DNA from: Thermococcus bergensis
GTDB taxonomy: Archaea; Methanobacteriota_B; Thermococci; Thermococcales; Thermococcaceae
DNA length: 64,000 nucleotides
Direction of reading: 5' to 3'
NCBI RefSeq assembly: GCF_020386975.1
Contig: NZ_JABFNK010000005.1
Coordinates: 1,054,001-1,118,000, forward strand
Below the pieces are notes generated by a model. It did no database searches. It was not told the DNA's origin and saw nothing but the letters and a program-made list of their open reading frames with translations. The first letter of the stretch is position 1. Every line of letters begins with the position of its first letter. Below are positions 55,836-63,967 of the stretch, piece by piece. Made by a program: the position numbers and the translations under genes.

Positions 55836-56738
55836 TCAAACCCCTCCAGTAAGGAGCAGGACGAAATTCTCGTTATTTACACCGAATTTTCTAACAAACT
55901 TAACAAGCCCGGCTAAAGTTAGGGCAGAGGCTGGGAGAACCTTTATCCTCTCACTCATTTCCAAAATCTTGGCATATTTTAAGGCTGTATCATCGGCAAA
56001 ACCAAAAACATACCCTTTCGATGCTTTTACAGCTTCAAGGGCATTTTGAAGATCAAAGGATACCGAGGAAACAAGAGGCTCGTTGAGCTTAGTTTCAACG
56101 AAGTCTCTAACTTCTTCCATACTACCGGTATAAAATGCGTTCAGTATTTGATTTCCGTAGCTTGTTGTAACTCCAATGATTTTTGGCATCTTTCCATATT
56201 TTTTGAAACCATAGTAAACCCCCACCAGAGTGGAACCGTTTCCTACGGGAACAAAGACTGCATATGGCTCAATTTCTTTGAGAATTTCTTTTGAAATGAG
56301 GGAATAAGCTTCGTAATCTATCATGGGTTGCGATCCCGGGTTTGCATCGTAATAATTCATAGCTGCTGCAAAAGTTTTGCTCATAAAGACTGCTGACTCA
56401 TATGGCCCGTCTACGAATATAACCTCTGCCCCATGCATTTTCATTTCTTCCACTCTTGAGTTTTCATAGTGCCTTGGAATAAAGATCACGGCTCTTAGTC
56501 CCTCTTTTTCTGCAAAATATGCTATAGATGTCCCGTAATTACCACAGGTTCCCACAGTAATCCCAGAAAAGCCGAGGGCTTTTGCCTGTTTAACGTGTGC
56601 CTTTGCGATCCTGTCTTTGTGTGTTTTTGTTGGATTTGCTGCTTCTAGTTTTAGATAGATTTTCGAAATCCCTAATTTCTCTTCTAGGCTTGTTGCCCTT
56701 AATAGGGGGGATTCATCGGAGTCCTGTTCTGTCTCCAT
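55836..56738 (-). CDS. PLP-dependent fold-type II enzyme (threonine synthase-like)
   Basis: A 300-residue enzyme of the threonine synthase/cysteate synthase group: LEAANPTKTHKDRIAKAHVKQ with the PLP lysine, GTCGNYGTSIAYFAEKEG and PVGNGSTLVGVYYG (phosphate loop). It lacks the N-terminal domain of full threonine synthase and its SFKDR is THKDR, so substrate preference may differ. It is the first gene of the operon. GGTGTGG precedes the ATG at 56738. A true threonine synthase is present elsewhere (59761). Confidence 0.82.
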   Translation of the reverse strand: METEQDSDESPLLRATSLEEKLGISKIYLKLEAANPTKTHKDRIAKAHVKQAKALGFSGITVGTCGNYGTSIAYFAEKEGLRAVIFIPRHYENSRVEEMKMHGAEVIFVDGPYESAVFMSKTFAAAMNYYDANPGSQPMIDYEAYSLISKEILKEIEPYAVFVPVGNGSTLVGVYYGFKKYGKMPKIIGVTTSYGNQILNAFYTGSMEEVRDFVETKLNEPLVSSVSFDLQNALEAVKASKGYVFGFADDTALKYAKILEMSERIKVLPASALTLAGLVKFVRKFGVNNENFVLLLTGGV

Positions 56739-56765
56739 TTCCCACACCAAATCCGCCTATTTTTG

Positions 56766-56783
56766 AATTTGAGGGCTCAAATT
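56766..56783. promoter_or_regulatory. 18-bp palindrome ahead of the PLP/DUF1611/MurL-like operon
   Basis: AATTTGAGGGCTCAAATT has two perfect 8-bp arms about GG. AAATCC (56749-56754) and GGATTT (56785-56790) extend the symmetry outward. It lies 28-45 nt before the operon start and downstream of a likely TATA box (TTTATATA on the minus strand, 56855-56862), so it would sit in the transcript leader or block transcription. An operator for a local regulator is the best reading; an RNA hairpin is the alternative. Confidence 0.5.
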
Positions 56784-56953
56784 TGGATTTTTACACTCTA
56801 CGCTTATTCAGCCCTTGTATTATGGATATTAGCCATTCTAAAGTTGGTTAAGGGTATATAAACCTTTCTCCCAGGTATGGCGGTTATATCTAATTAACAT
56901 TGTTATACAGCCCTAATATTTTTAGATCTTGAATGAGAACCGAGAAACCATGA

Positions 56954-57011
56954 CGAAAAGTTTATAAACCCATGATCTCTGTATATAACGCCCCGAGAGG
57001 GGCGGGAGGTG
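56954..57011 (+). promoter_or_regulatory. Promoter and hairpin leader of the acidic small protein
   Basis: CGAAAAGTTTATAAACCC (56954-56971) nearly equals the S-layer promoter core CGAAAAGTATATAAACCC. A leader of about 30 nt follows with CGCCCC-GAGA-GGGGCG (56989-57004), a 6-bp stem closed by a GNRA-type loop, directly joined to GGAGGTG. The pairing and loop suggest a stable 5' cap-like hairpin next to the ribosome binding site. Confidence 0.65.
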
Positions 57012-57017
57012 TCAAAT

Positions 57018-57179
57018 ATGCAACCCCCAAAGAAAAAGAAGAAGGTAGAGGACTACGAGGAGGAGCCATTGGTAGAAGAGGAAGAAGAGTTTGATGAGGA
57101 ATTCGATGAAGAGTTCGAAGAAGATTGGGATGAAGAGGAATGGGAGGAGGAAGACTGGGACGAAGATGAAGACTGGTGA
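57018..57179 (+). CDS. Extremely acidic small protein
   Basis: A 53-residue ORF: MQPPKKKKKVEDYEEEPLVE followed by a tail almost entirely of Glu and Asp with regularly placed Phe and Trp, ending DWDEDEDW. GGAGGTG lies at the correct spacing, and the promoter is strong. I do not recognise the family. A basic head and long acidic aromatic tail could bind a basic partner such as a ribosomal or chromatin protein, which is a guess. Confidence 0.8.
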   Translation: MQPPKKKKKVEDYEEEPLVEEEEEFDEEFDEEFEEDWDEEEWEEEDWDEDEDW

Positions 57180-57221
57180 ACTGCTCTTCTCTTCTTCTTT
57201 CATTACTTTAAGGTGTCCCCA

Positions 57222-58535
57222 ATGAAGGCTTCTCGGAAGAGGGAGAATGCATCCCTAAGAGCCATCGAAGATTCAGCCCTGTTTGCCTACACAAAGAAGT
57301 CCAAGATTAGATGGTTTTACGCATTTGTCCCATTCAAGGTTTCAACAGGTGGTACTTCTACACTGATACCCCTCCTAACTTTAGAAGCAGGTGGATCTGC
57401 TCAGGAAGTAGGAGTAATTAACGCTATTGGAAGCATTGCCTCAATGATAGGGGGAGTATTTTGGGGAAAGCTCTCAGATAAAATGCTTAAAAGAAAACCT
57501 TTTTTGATACTGGGCTTTATCGGAACATCTTTGTTCTCGTTTCTAATGGCGTTTTCAAGGAGCATTACTCAGCTAATGGTCCTCAACTTTCTGTATTCTT
57601 TCTTCATCGCAGCTACAATTCCAATTCCCGTTATACTTATTGCAAGAGTCCTAAAGAAAAAGCAACTCGACTATGGGATTGCGAAGTTCAACGAGATAGG
57701 TGGATGGGCGTGGGTTATTGGACTTATTTTAGGGTTTTTCCTAGCTTATTTTCTAAGTATTAGACAACTTCTTGTAGTTTTTGCTGTTGTTAATATTCCT
57801 TCGATTGTTTTGGGAGTTAAGTGGATTCAAGAAGCCCCGTTTAGGATTGAGAGAAGGAGTTTGGGAGTTTATGCAAACTACATTGTCGAAAAGTTTAGGT
57901 ATCTGCCAAATATCATGATTCACCTGCCTGAGTATAACAAGCGAGCTCTCACAAGATTTTTGGAGTTTAAGGAGTTTTATCTTGCCTCAATCCTCTTCTG
58001 GGTAGGAGCGATGTTATATTTTTCACAATTCCCAGTCCTGTTAAAATCCCGCAATATTAGCACGCCCGAGATATACCTAGCTGCTGTTCTAAACTCATCA
58101 ATATCAGCCTACATGTATATGAAAGCCGGAATACACACCGAGAGAAGAGGTGGAAAAGCTTCTCTCCTTAGGGGATTGAGCATAAGAAGCTTTAGTTTTT
58201 CCCTTATTCTGTTCGGCTTATCTCAAACTGGAACGGTATTTAAACTCTACGCCTTCGTCTCCTATGCACTGGCTGGCTATTCATGGGCATACATAGGTAT
58301 ATCAACAACTTCAATAATCTCTAAGCTTGCGAAAGAGAAAGAAAAAGGGGCAATGATGGGCTTTTATAACCTGATAAGTTCTCTCGGTGCTATCATCGGA
58401 AGTATATTGAGCGGATTTATCGTGAAAGCAGGGGGATTCTTTGCAGACTTCCTTCTTGCTTCCCTCTTAATACTTCTCAGCATTTTTACCCTCATGAGGT
58501 TTGATGTAACCGCCCGCTCTCGGCACAAAGTCTAA
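57222..58535 (+). CDS. Major facilitator superfamily transporter
   Basis: A 437-residue membrane protein with about 12 hydrophobic helices. The MFS motif A-like loop GGVFWGKLSDKMLKRKPFL lies after helix 2. The middle carries a long basic loop (YLPNIMIHLPEYNKRALTRFLEFKEF). The substrate is not evident. GGTGTCCCCA precedes the ATG at 57222. It starts 42 nt after the acidic protein and may share its transcript. Confidence 0.88.
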   Translation: MKASRKRENASLRAIEDSALFAYTKKSKIRWFYAFVPFKVSTGGTSTLIPLLTLEAGGSAQEVGVINAIGSIASMIGGVFWGKLSDKMLKRKPFLILGFIGTSLFSFLMAFSRSITQLMVLNFLYSFFIAATIPIPVILIARVLKKKQLDYGIAKFNEIGGWAWVIGLILGFFLAYFLSIRQLLVVFAVVNIPSIVLGVKWIQEAPFRIERRSLGVYANYIVEKFRYLPNIMIHLPEYNKRALTRFLEFKEFYLASILFWVGAMLYFSQFPVLLKSRNISTPEIYLAAVLNSSISAYMYMKAGIHTERRGGKASLLRGLSIRSFSFSLILFGLSQTGTVFKLYAFVSYALAGYSWAYIGISTTSIISKLAKEKEKGAMMGFYNLISSLGAIIGSILSGFIVKAGGFFADFLLASLLILLSIFTLMRFDVTARSRHKV

Positions 58536-58569
58536 ATATCTGCCTCTCCAATTTTTTGTGGTGGAACCT

Positions 58570-58899
58570 ATGGAACTTTACGACGTCAATGAATTCTGGA
58601 AGTTTGACCTTAGAGTGGGCCTCGTTAAGAAGGCTGAAAAGCTGAAGAGAACCAACAAGCTAATAAAACTCGAAGTGGACTTTGGAAATGAGCAGAGGAC
58701 TATAATAACCGGTTTAGCCGACCAATACTCTCCTGAGGAGCTTGAAAGGAAGAAGTTTATCTTCGTTTTAAACCTGAAGCCCAAGAAGCTTTCGGGCGTT
58801 GAAAGTCAGGGGATGCTGATAGTAGCCGAGAGCGAGGACGGAAAGGTTTACCTTCTCCCGGTTCCAGATGAAGTTCCCGTAGGAACGAAGGTGTGGTAG
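58570..58899 (+). CDS. tRNA-binding domain protein (MetRS C-terminal-like)
   Basis: A 109-residue OB-fold protein: FWKFDLRVGLVKKAEKLKRTNKLIKLEVDFG and KFIFVLNLKPKKLSGVESQGMLIVAE. It matches the EMAPII/Trbp111-like tRNA-binding domain, in archaea a separate partner of methionyl-tRNA synthetase. GGTGGAACCT precedes the ATG. It is directly followed by the agmatinase gene with no gap. Confidence 0.85.
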   Translation: MELYDVNEFWKFDLRVGLVKKAEKLKRTNKLIKLEVDFGNEQRTIITGLADQYSPEELERKKFIFVLNLKPKKLSGVESQGMLIVAESEDGKVYLLPVPDEVPVGTKVW

Positions 58900-59737
58900 A
58901 TGCTTTTTGGGATTCCTTCATCTAAAAAACCAAACCTCTACATCCTCGAGATTCCATGGGATAACTCCTCTTCCTTCAGGAGGGGTTGCGCTGAAGGGCC
59001 AAGAGCCATAAGGGAGGCAACTTCCGAGGAGCTTTACAACAGCTTTAATGAAGACTTGGTCAATTTGGCTGAACATTGGAGTTACAAGGATTTGGGTGAC
59101 ATCAGGGTGGATACCTTTGAGGAGCTAGTTGAAAAGGTTAACACAATAGTTAGGGAGCATTATAATGGAGAGCTCTTCCTTTTTTTAGGTGGAGATCATT
59201 CTATAACCTATGCAACTTTTAAGGCGATTAAAGAAGCCTCAGGCGATGATTTCGGCTTGATTTACTTTGATGCTCATCCAGACATGTATCCAGAGTACGA
59301 AGGCGATAAATACTCCCACGCCTGCACGGTAAGGCGATTGATAGAGGAAGGCCAGGTAAAAGGGGGAGAAAGTTGTCCAAATTGGCGTGAGGGCACCTAC
59401 AAGAGAGCAGGTCGAATTTGCAAAGGAGCATGGAGTAAAAATAATCTCCGCATCAGAGATTTATCAATCTCCAAGAGTCCATGTGTCTTTCGAAAAAGCA
59501 TACCTTTCGTTTGATATGGACGTCCTAGATCCTGCCTTTGCCCCTGGTGTGGGAAATCCTGAGCCTGGAGGTCTTAGCACGAGGGAGCTTGTCGAGGTAA
59601 TAAAGAGCTTGAACGTGGAAATAATTGCCTTTGACATTGTGGAGCTCAATCCTAAGTACGATTACAAAGGTATAAGTGCTTTTGCTGCTGCAAAGATAAT
59701 AAGGGAAGTTCTGGGGAAAGCCGCAAAAACCAAATGA
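58900..59737 (+). pseudogene. Agmatinase/ureohydrolase-family gene, frameshifted
   Basis: The first frame has WDNSSSFRRGCAEGPRAIREAT, GGDHSITYATFKAI and YFDAHPDMYPEY, then leaves frame. The second continues VRAPTREQVEFAKEHG and SFDMDVLDPAFAPGVGNPEPGG with metal ligands, to TGA at 59735-59737. One base less in the GGGGG run at 59362-59366 gives KGEKVVQIGVRAPT and a full protein of about 278 residues. Thermococcus uses such a ureohydrolase in polyamine synthesis from agmatine, so loss would be costly; a sequencing error is likely. Confidence 0.83.
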
Positions 59738-59760
59738 CGGTGCATGGTGGAGGTGAATTC

Positions 59761-60909
59761 ATGCTGAAATGTACTGCATGCGGGAGAGAGTACTCTCTGA
59801 GAAAGCCATATCAGAGATGTGAATGCGGGGAGCCCTTGGAGCTTGAGCTTTTCAAGAGCGCTCCCGGGATAGGGAAAAGAGTTTGGGAGAGATTCTCTGG
59901 ATTTTTCCCATTTGAGCTCAAACCCGAGTTAAGTCTTGGAGAGGGGGATACTCCGCTGATAAAGGCAAAAAAGCTCTCGAAGGAGCTTGGGGTTAAGCTG
60001 TACCTTAAAAACGAAACCACAAATCCCACGTGGAGCTTTAAGGATAGGGGAACTTATCTCGGCATTCACAGGGCTCTTCAGCTGGGGTTTAAGAAAATCG
60101 GCACTGTTTCGACGGGCAACATGGCGGCAAGCGTTGCCGCTTACGGAGCAAGAGCAGAGCTCGAAACTTACATTCTTGTATCTTCAACGATAGCGAAAGA
60201 GAAACTTAAAGCTCTTGCACCTTATGGGGCCGAGGTAATTAAAGTCCATGGAGATTACGGGGAGCTCTACTACAAAAGCCTTGAAATAGGACAAAAGAAG
60301 GGCATATACTTCATAAACTCCGACGATCCGTTTAGAGTTGAGGGTTACAAGAGCATAAGCTTCGAGATAATTGAGGAAACAACTCCAGATTACGTTGTTA
60401 TTCCTACATCTTCGGGGGGTCTTTTCAGGGGAATCGTGAAGGGGTTCCTTGAGCTAAAGGAGAGCGGATTAATTGAGAAGCTTCCCCGTTTTGTGACGGT
60501 TCAGGCGGAAGGATGTTCTCCAATATGCAAAGCTTTCAATAATGGAAAAGAAAAAATAGAGAGGTTTGAGAATCCGCATACCATAGCACATGCCATAGAA
60601 AATCCCTACCCGCCGAGCGGAAACGCTGTTCTAAGACTTTTGAGGAAGCTTAATGGACTGTGCGTTGCCGTTAGAGATGAAGAAACCTTAAAAGCTCAGG
60701 AGGAGCTTGGTAGAGAAGGTTTATTCGTCCAGCCTGCATCTGCAACAGGGATAGCTGCTATAAGAAAGTTAAGGGAAAAGGGGATAATCGAGGAGAACTC
60801 AAGAGTAGTGAGTATTCTCACAGGGGCTGGATTGAAGACTTTAAGCTACGTTGAAGCTCCAAAGGCGAAAGAGTGTGATTTGGCTTCTTTTGATGACTGT
60901 TTTCGCTGA
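59761..60909 (+). CDS. thrC: Threonine synthase
   Basis: A 382-residue PLP fold-type II enzyme. An N-terminal zinc-ribbon-like segment (CTACGREYSLRKPYQRCECGEPL) leads to GEGDTPLIKAKKLSK, the PLP lysine in NPTWSFKDRGTYLGIHRA and the phosphate loop SSGGLFRGIVKG. It converts O-phosphohomoserine to threonine. GGTGGAGGTGAATTC precedes the ATG at 59761. The annotated start in some relatives is nine codons earlier, but no binding site fits there. Confidence 0.93.
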   Translation: MLKCTACGREYSLRKPYQRCECGEPLELELFKSAPGIGKRVWERFSGFFPFELKPELSLGEGDTPLIKAKKLSKELGVKLYLKNETTNPTWSFKDRGTYLGIHRALQLGFKKIGTVSTGNMAASVAAYGARAELETYILVSSTIAKEKLKALAPYGAEVIKVHGDYGELYYKSLEIGQKKGIYFINSDDPFRVEGYKSISFEIIEETTPDYVVIPTSSGGLFRGIVKGFLELKESGLIEKLPRFVTVQAEGCSPICKAFNNGKEKIERFENPHTIAHAIENPYPPSGNAVLRLLRKLNGLCVAVRDEETLKAQEELGREGLFVQPASATGIAAIRKLREKGIIEENSRVVSILTGAGLKTLSYVEAPKAKECDLASFDDCFR

Positions 60910-60921
60910 GGAGGTGAAAAC

Positions 60922-61707
60922 GTGTTAATTGGTGCTGCAATGATGCCTCATGGAAACCCCGTTCTCAATCCAGAGGATGAGGAAACGAGAAAGCTTGCAG
61001 AGGCCCTCAAGGAGATTGGTAAAGAACTTTCAAGGGCAGATGTTTACGTCCTCATAAGCCCCCACAACGTCCGCATGAGCGAAGTCCTTGGCATCATAAT
61101 GGCTGAGAATCTAATTTCGTGGCTCGGCTTTGGTGGGGTTCAGCTTCCGGGAGAGTATAAAACGGATAAAGAGCTCGCTAGGAAAATATACCTAAAAGCA
61201 AAGGCTAAAGATTTGCCGGTAGTTGACATAAACTTTGCTTCGCTGAGCGGGGAGTACTCTCGCTTCCCCCTGACGTGGGGAGAGCTCATACCCCTCCAAT
61301 TTTTGGAAAAGAGACCAGTAGTGCTTTTAACTCCCGCACGGCACATTCCGAAAGAAACGCTCGTCAAATTTGGTGAGGTAGTTGGGGAAGTCCTTGAAAA
61401 CTATGAGAAAAAGGTAGCCTTCATAGCGAGTGCAGACCATGCCCATGCACACGGTAACGGCCCGTATGGCTATGCACCCGAGGCTAAGGAATACGATGAG
61501 CTCATCATGAGAATAATCCAAGAAAATAGGCTTGAAGAGCTCCTTGAGATACCGGATGACCTGATAAACAAAGCCTTGCCAGACAGCTACTGGCAACTGC
61601 TCGTCCTTTACGGCGTTTTGAAGAAGGTGCCAATGAAGGTTAAAAGAACTGCCTACGCTTGCCCATCATACTTTGGCATGGGCGCGGCTTTGTTCATAAG
61701 GGAATAG
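60922..61707 (+). CDS. Class III extradiol dioxygenase/Memo-like (LigB) protein
   Basis: A 261-residue protein: GAAMMPHGNPVLNPEDE with a metal-site His, ISPHNVRMSE, VVLLTPARHIP and ASADHAHAHGNGPYGYAPEAKEYD. The His set fits the LigB fold shared by ring-cleaving dioxygenases and Memo. Since AmrS is present in this window a Memo-like (AmrB) role is possible, although Memo usually lies next to AMMECR1. The start is GTG at 60922 with GGAGGTG upstream. Confidence 0.78.
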   Translation: MLIGAAMMPHGNPVLNPEDEETRKLAEALKEIGKELSRADVYVLISPHNVRMSEVLGIIMAENLISWLGFGGVQLPGEYKTDKELARKIYLKAKAKDLPVVDINFASLSGEYSRFPLTWGELIPLQFLEKRPVVLLTPARHIPKETLVKFGEVVGEVLENYEKKVAFIASADHAHAHGNGPYGYAPEAKEYDELIMRIIQENRLEELLEIPDDLINKALPDSYWQLLVLYGVLKKVPMKVKRTAYACPSYFGMGAALFIRE

Positions 61708-61857
61708 CTAGCTCAAGATTGAGGCGAGTTCAATGACATTTTCTTTTCTCAAGCCTTGCCCTTTAGGGCGGGGTACAGCCAACCATAAACAAGCCCTTTT
61801 AGTGAGAAAGCAAAAACATTTTTAAACTCAAAAGTGTAAAATTAATAATGAGGAGTA

Positions 61858-63168
61858 ATGAAAAGAACCGTAACAGTAAAACTCCAACCCTCAAAAGAAC
61901 AAGAAAAAACACTCTTCGAATTAGCCCAAGCCACTACAATAATCTGGAATAAACTCAATTACGAGCGTTTAAAGCAATTCAAAGAATTCGGGAAGATCGA
62001 CTTTGGGACAACGGAAAAAGAAGCTTACTATACCTTCAAGGATTGGATTGGAGGTTCAACAGTACAACAATTAGCGAGGAAGAACGCTGAAGCCTGGCGT
62101 AGTTTCTTCTCTCTACTCAAGAAGAAAAAGAAAGGAGAGCTATCAGAATGGTTCAAACCTCAACCACCAAAATTCGTCAAGGAGGAGAATGGAGGAAAAC
62201 TATTCGTAATCCCACTCAGGAACGACCAGTACAAAATTGATGGGAACACAATCGAGTTGAGACGGCTTGGAAGGTTTGGAAGGTTAAAAATGCAGTTCAA
62301 GGGGAGGATACACTTGAAGGGTAAACAGGGGAGGCTTGAAATTGTCTATGACTCTGTAAAGCGGAAATGGTATGCTCACGTGAGTTACACGGTCGAAGAA
62401 AAACTAACCGGTGGAGAGTGGGTGGAAGTCCCAAGAAAACCAAAGAGCAACCTAACAGCAGGAATAGACCTCGGAGTAAATAATTTAATTGCCATTTACA
62501 TTGAGAATGGTGAAGCTTTTCTCGTGAACGGGAGACCACTAAAATCAATAGCCTTTTACTGGCAAAAAAGAATAGCAGATTATCAGTCTAAAATCAACAG
62601 GAGTGGTGCTAAAAAGAGCAGGAGGCTTAAGATGATGTACCAGAAGGCTAAACTACAAGCAAGACATTACATTAACAAGGCAGTTAGACAAACTATGGAA
62701 AAACTTTATCAATTAGGCGTTAGCATAATTGTGGTTGGTTATCCAAAAGAAATCGCAAGGAATTCTAACAAGGGGGAAAGGCAGAACTTCATACTCTCTC
62801 AAGTGTGGCGGTTTAATTATCTCATCAAACGCTTAACCGAGGTTGCTGAAGAGGTTGGTATTGAAGTTTTGCTTGTTGATGAGGCTTTTACTTCTAAGCT
62901 TTGCCCCCTCTGCGGCCAGCGCCATTCTAATGGTAGAATTTTTAGGGGTTTATTCAAGTGCCGCAGGGAGGGTGTTGTAATGAATGCTGACTTGGTTGGA
63001 GCGTTTAACATTTTGAGAAAAGCGGTTAGAACGATAACCCCGAGCCTTTCCGCTCTAGCGGGGGGTAGGGGTAATGGGGGGAAGACCCTCCCCGAGGGGT
63101 CGAAGACCCGCTTTAACTTGGGCCTAAATGAGACCCCTCAAACCTCCCCGCCCTTGGTGAGGGGTTAA
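61858..63168 (+). CDS. tnpB: TnpB RNA-guided nuclease
   Basis: A 436-residue protein with MKRTVTVKLQPSKEQEKTLF at the N terminus, and RuvC-type residues GIDLGVNNLIAIYIENG (Asp), LLVDEAFTSK (Glu) and NADLVGAFNIL (Asp). The zinc-finger region has CPLC, a His and FKC; the fourth Cys of the common form is absent. All catalytic residues and an ATG are intact. TnpB cuts DNA next to a TAM under guidance of an RNA made from the right end. Confidence 0.92.
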   Translation: MKRTVTVKLQPSKEQEKTLFELAQATTIIWNKLNYERLKQFKEFGKIDFGTTEKEAYYTFKDWIGGSTVQQLARKNAEAWRSFFSLLKKKKKGELSEWFKPQPPKFVKEENGGKLFVIPLRNDQYKIDGNTIELRRLGRFGRLKMQFKGRIHLKGKQGRLEIVYDSVKRKWYAHVSYTVEEKLTGGEWVEVPRKPKSNLTAGIDLGVNNLIAIYIENGEAFLVNGRPLKSIAFYWQKRIADYQSKINRSGAKKSRRLKMMYQKAKLQARHYINKAVRQTMEKLYQLGVSIIVVGYPKEIARNSNKGERQNFILSQVWRFNYLIKRLTEVAEEVGIEVLLVDEAFTSKLCPLCGQRHSNGRIFRGLFKCRREGVVMNADLVGAFNILRKAVRTITPSLSALAGGRGNGGKTLPEGSKTRFNLGLNETPQTSPPLVRG

Positions 63169-63205
63169 GATAAACCCTCGCCCTTCAGGGCGGGGAGGAG
63201 GTCAG
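63065..63205 (+). ncRNA. Predicted omega/re RNA of the second tnpB element
   Basis: The 3' segment matches the first element's 43330-43468 with only scattered changes, while the coding sequence further upstream is clearly more diverged. The guide would begin at 63206 (TTCTTCTTTTTCTCCATACA), inside the end of the neighbouring gene. Predicted by conservation and element architecture. Confidence 0.6.
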
Positions 63206-63967
63206 TTCTTCTTTTTCTCCATACAGAATTATCAACCTCCCATAGGCCATCACATCTGAGCATTCTAAGTATACGGCTTTATTCCCTTCCTGAAGCATCG
63301 TGGCATTGATAAGCCTCCCGATGAAGTTTCTCTTTTCTAGAGCTTCAGGAGGGACTTCTACACTTTGCCATCCTTTATTTTTGAGCATCTCTTCGAGATC
63401 TCTGAGAGCATTTTCGCATTTAGGACTCTTGTGTGGGCTGGGATAGACAAAAATCCCCATGTAAACACTGGTTATGTTTTGGAACACAAACCCACCGGTT
63501 CCGTTAACTATTCCTTCCTCTCTCTTCAGATATCCGGTAGGTCTTAGGCCATATTCTTTTGTCCAGTCCATTTCTTCAAATGGGGGGGAAATTTCTCCGA
63601 AATAGGGGTTAACGTAGACCTCATTCTCATAAAGGGAGTAGTAGATAACTTTCTGTGGAGAGGGTCCAATCCTGGGAACGTTAATTGTATACCCAGAGAT
63701 AAGAAGCCCGATGAAAAAGATTGCCAAAAAAGCTATTCTAGCCGGTTTTTCTTTTTTATAAAGCTTCAACGCTACAATTTTAACCAAAAATCCCACAATA
63801 AACGCAGCCAAAACACTCCCAATTATCGGCAAGAAAGAGGCACTACGTGGCAGAATCTCAGAGATGTCACTTATATCCAGCAAAATCATTATAGCCAGTC
63901 TTATTGGGATTAATAGAAGTAAAAGCAATAGGGAAATCAGAACCATGATAATGGTTTGGCGTCTCAT
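63185..63967 (-). CDS. Membrane protein with altered C terminus
   Basis: A 260-residue protein with three to four N-terminal membrane helices (VLISLLLLLLLIPIRLAIMI; IGSVLAAFIVGFLVKIVAL; IAFLAIFFIGLLISGYTI) and a soluble C-terminal domain. The family is unknown. Its last six residues (LTSSPP) and the stop are encoded by the IS right end. Joining the sequence across the element would give a C terminus of the form YGEKEEKRKCH, so the insertion changed only the tail. Confidence 0.75.
   Translation of the reverse strand: MRRQTIIMVLISLLLLLLLIPIRLAIMILLDISDISEILPRSASFLPIIGSVLAAFIVGFLVKIVALKLYKKEKPARIAFLAIFFIGLLISGYTINVPRIGPSPQKVIYYSLYENEVYVNPYFGEISPPFEEMDWTKEYGLRPTGYLKREEGIVNGTGGFVFQNITSVYMGIFVYPSPHKSPKCENALRDLEEMLKNKGWQSVEVPPEALEKRNFIGRLINATMLQEGNKAVYLECSDVMAYGRLIILYGEKEELTSSPP

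Larger units (their letters stand above)
61751..63205 (+). mobile_element. tnpB-only IS200/IS605-type element
   Basis: Left end hairpin GCCCT-TT-AGGGC at 61758-61769 after AAGCCTT; right end hairpin CGCCCT-TC-AGGGCG at 63179-63192, then GGGGAGGAGGTCAG to 63205. It carries tnpB but no tnpA, so it would need TnpA in trans, for instance from the element at 41590. Its right end has replaced the last codons of the membrane protein gene at 63185. Confidence 0.82.

Noticed and set aside
53322-56738. Bacterial-type peptidoglycan synthesis
   Set aside because: A MurL-like protein alone does not imply murein. No Mur ligases, transglycosylases or MraY homologues are in the window and Thermococcales have an S-layer only.
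57012-57203. Leucine- and phenylalanine-rich minus-strand ORF opposite the acidic protein
   Set aside because: It is the complement of the Glu/Asp codon run of the plus-strand gene and lacks a ribosome binding site.
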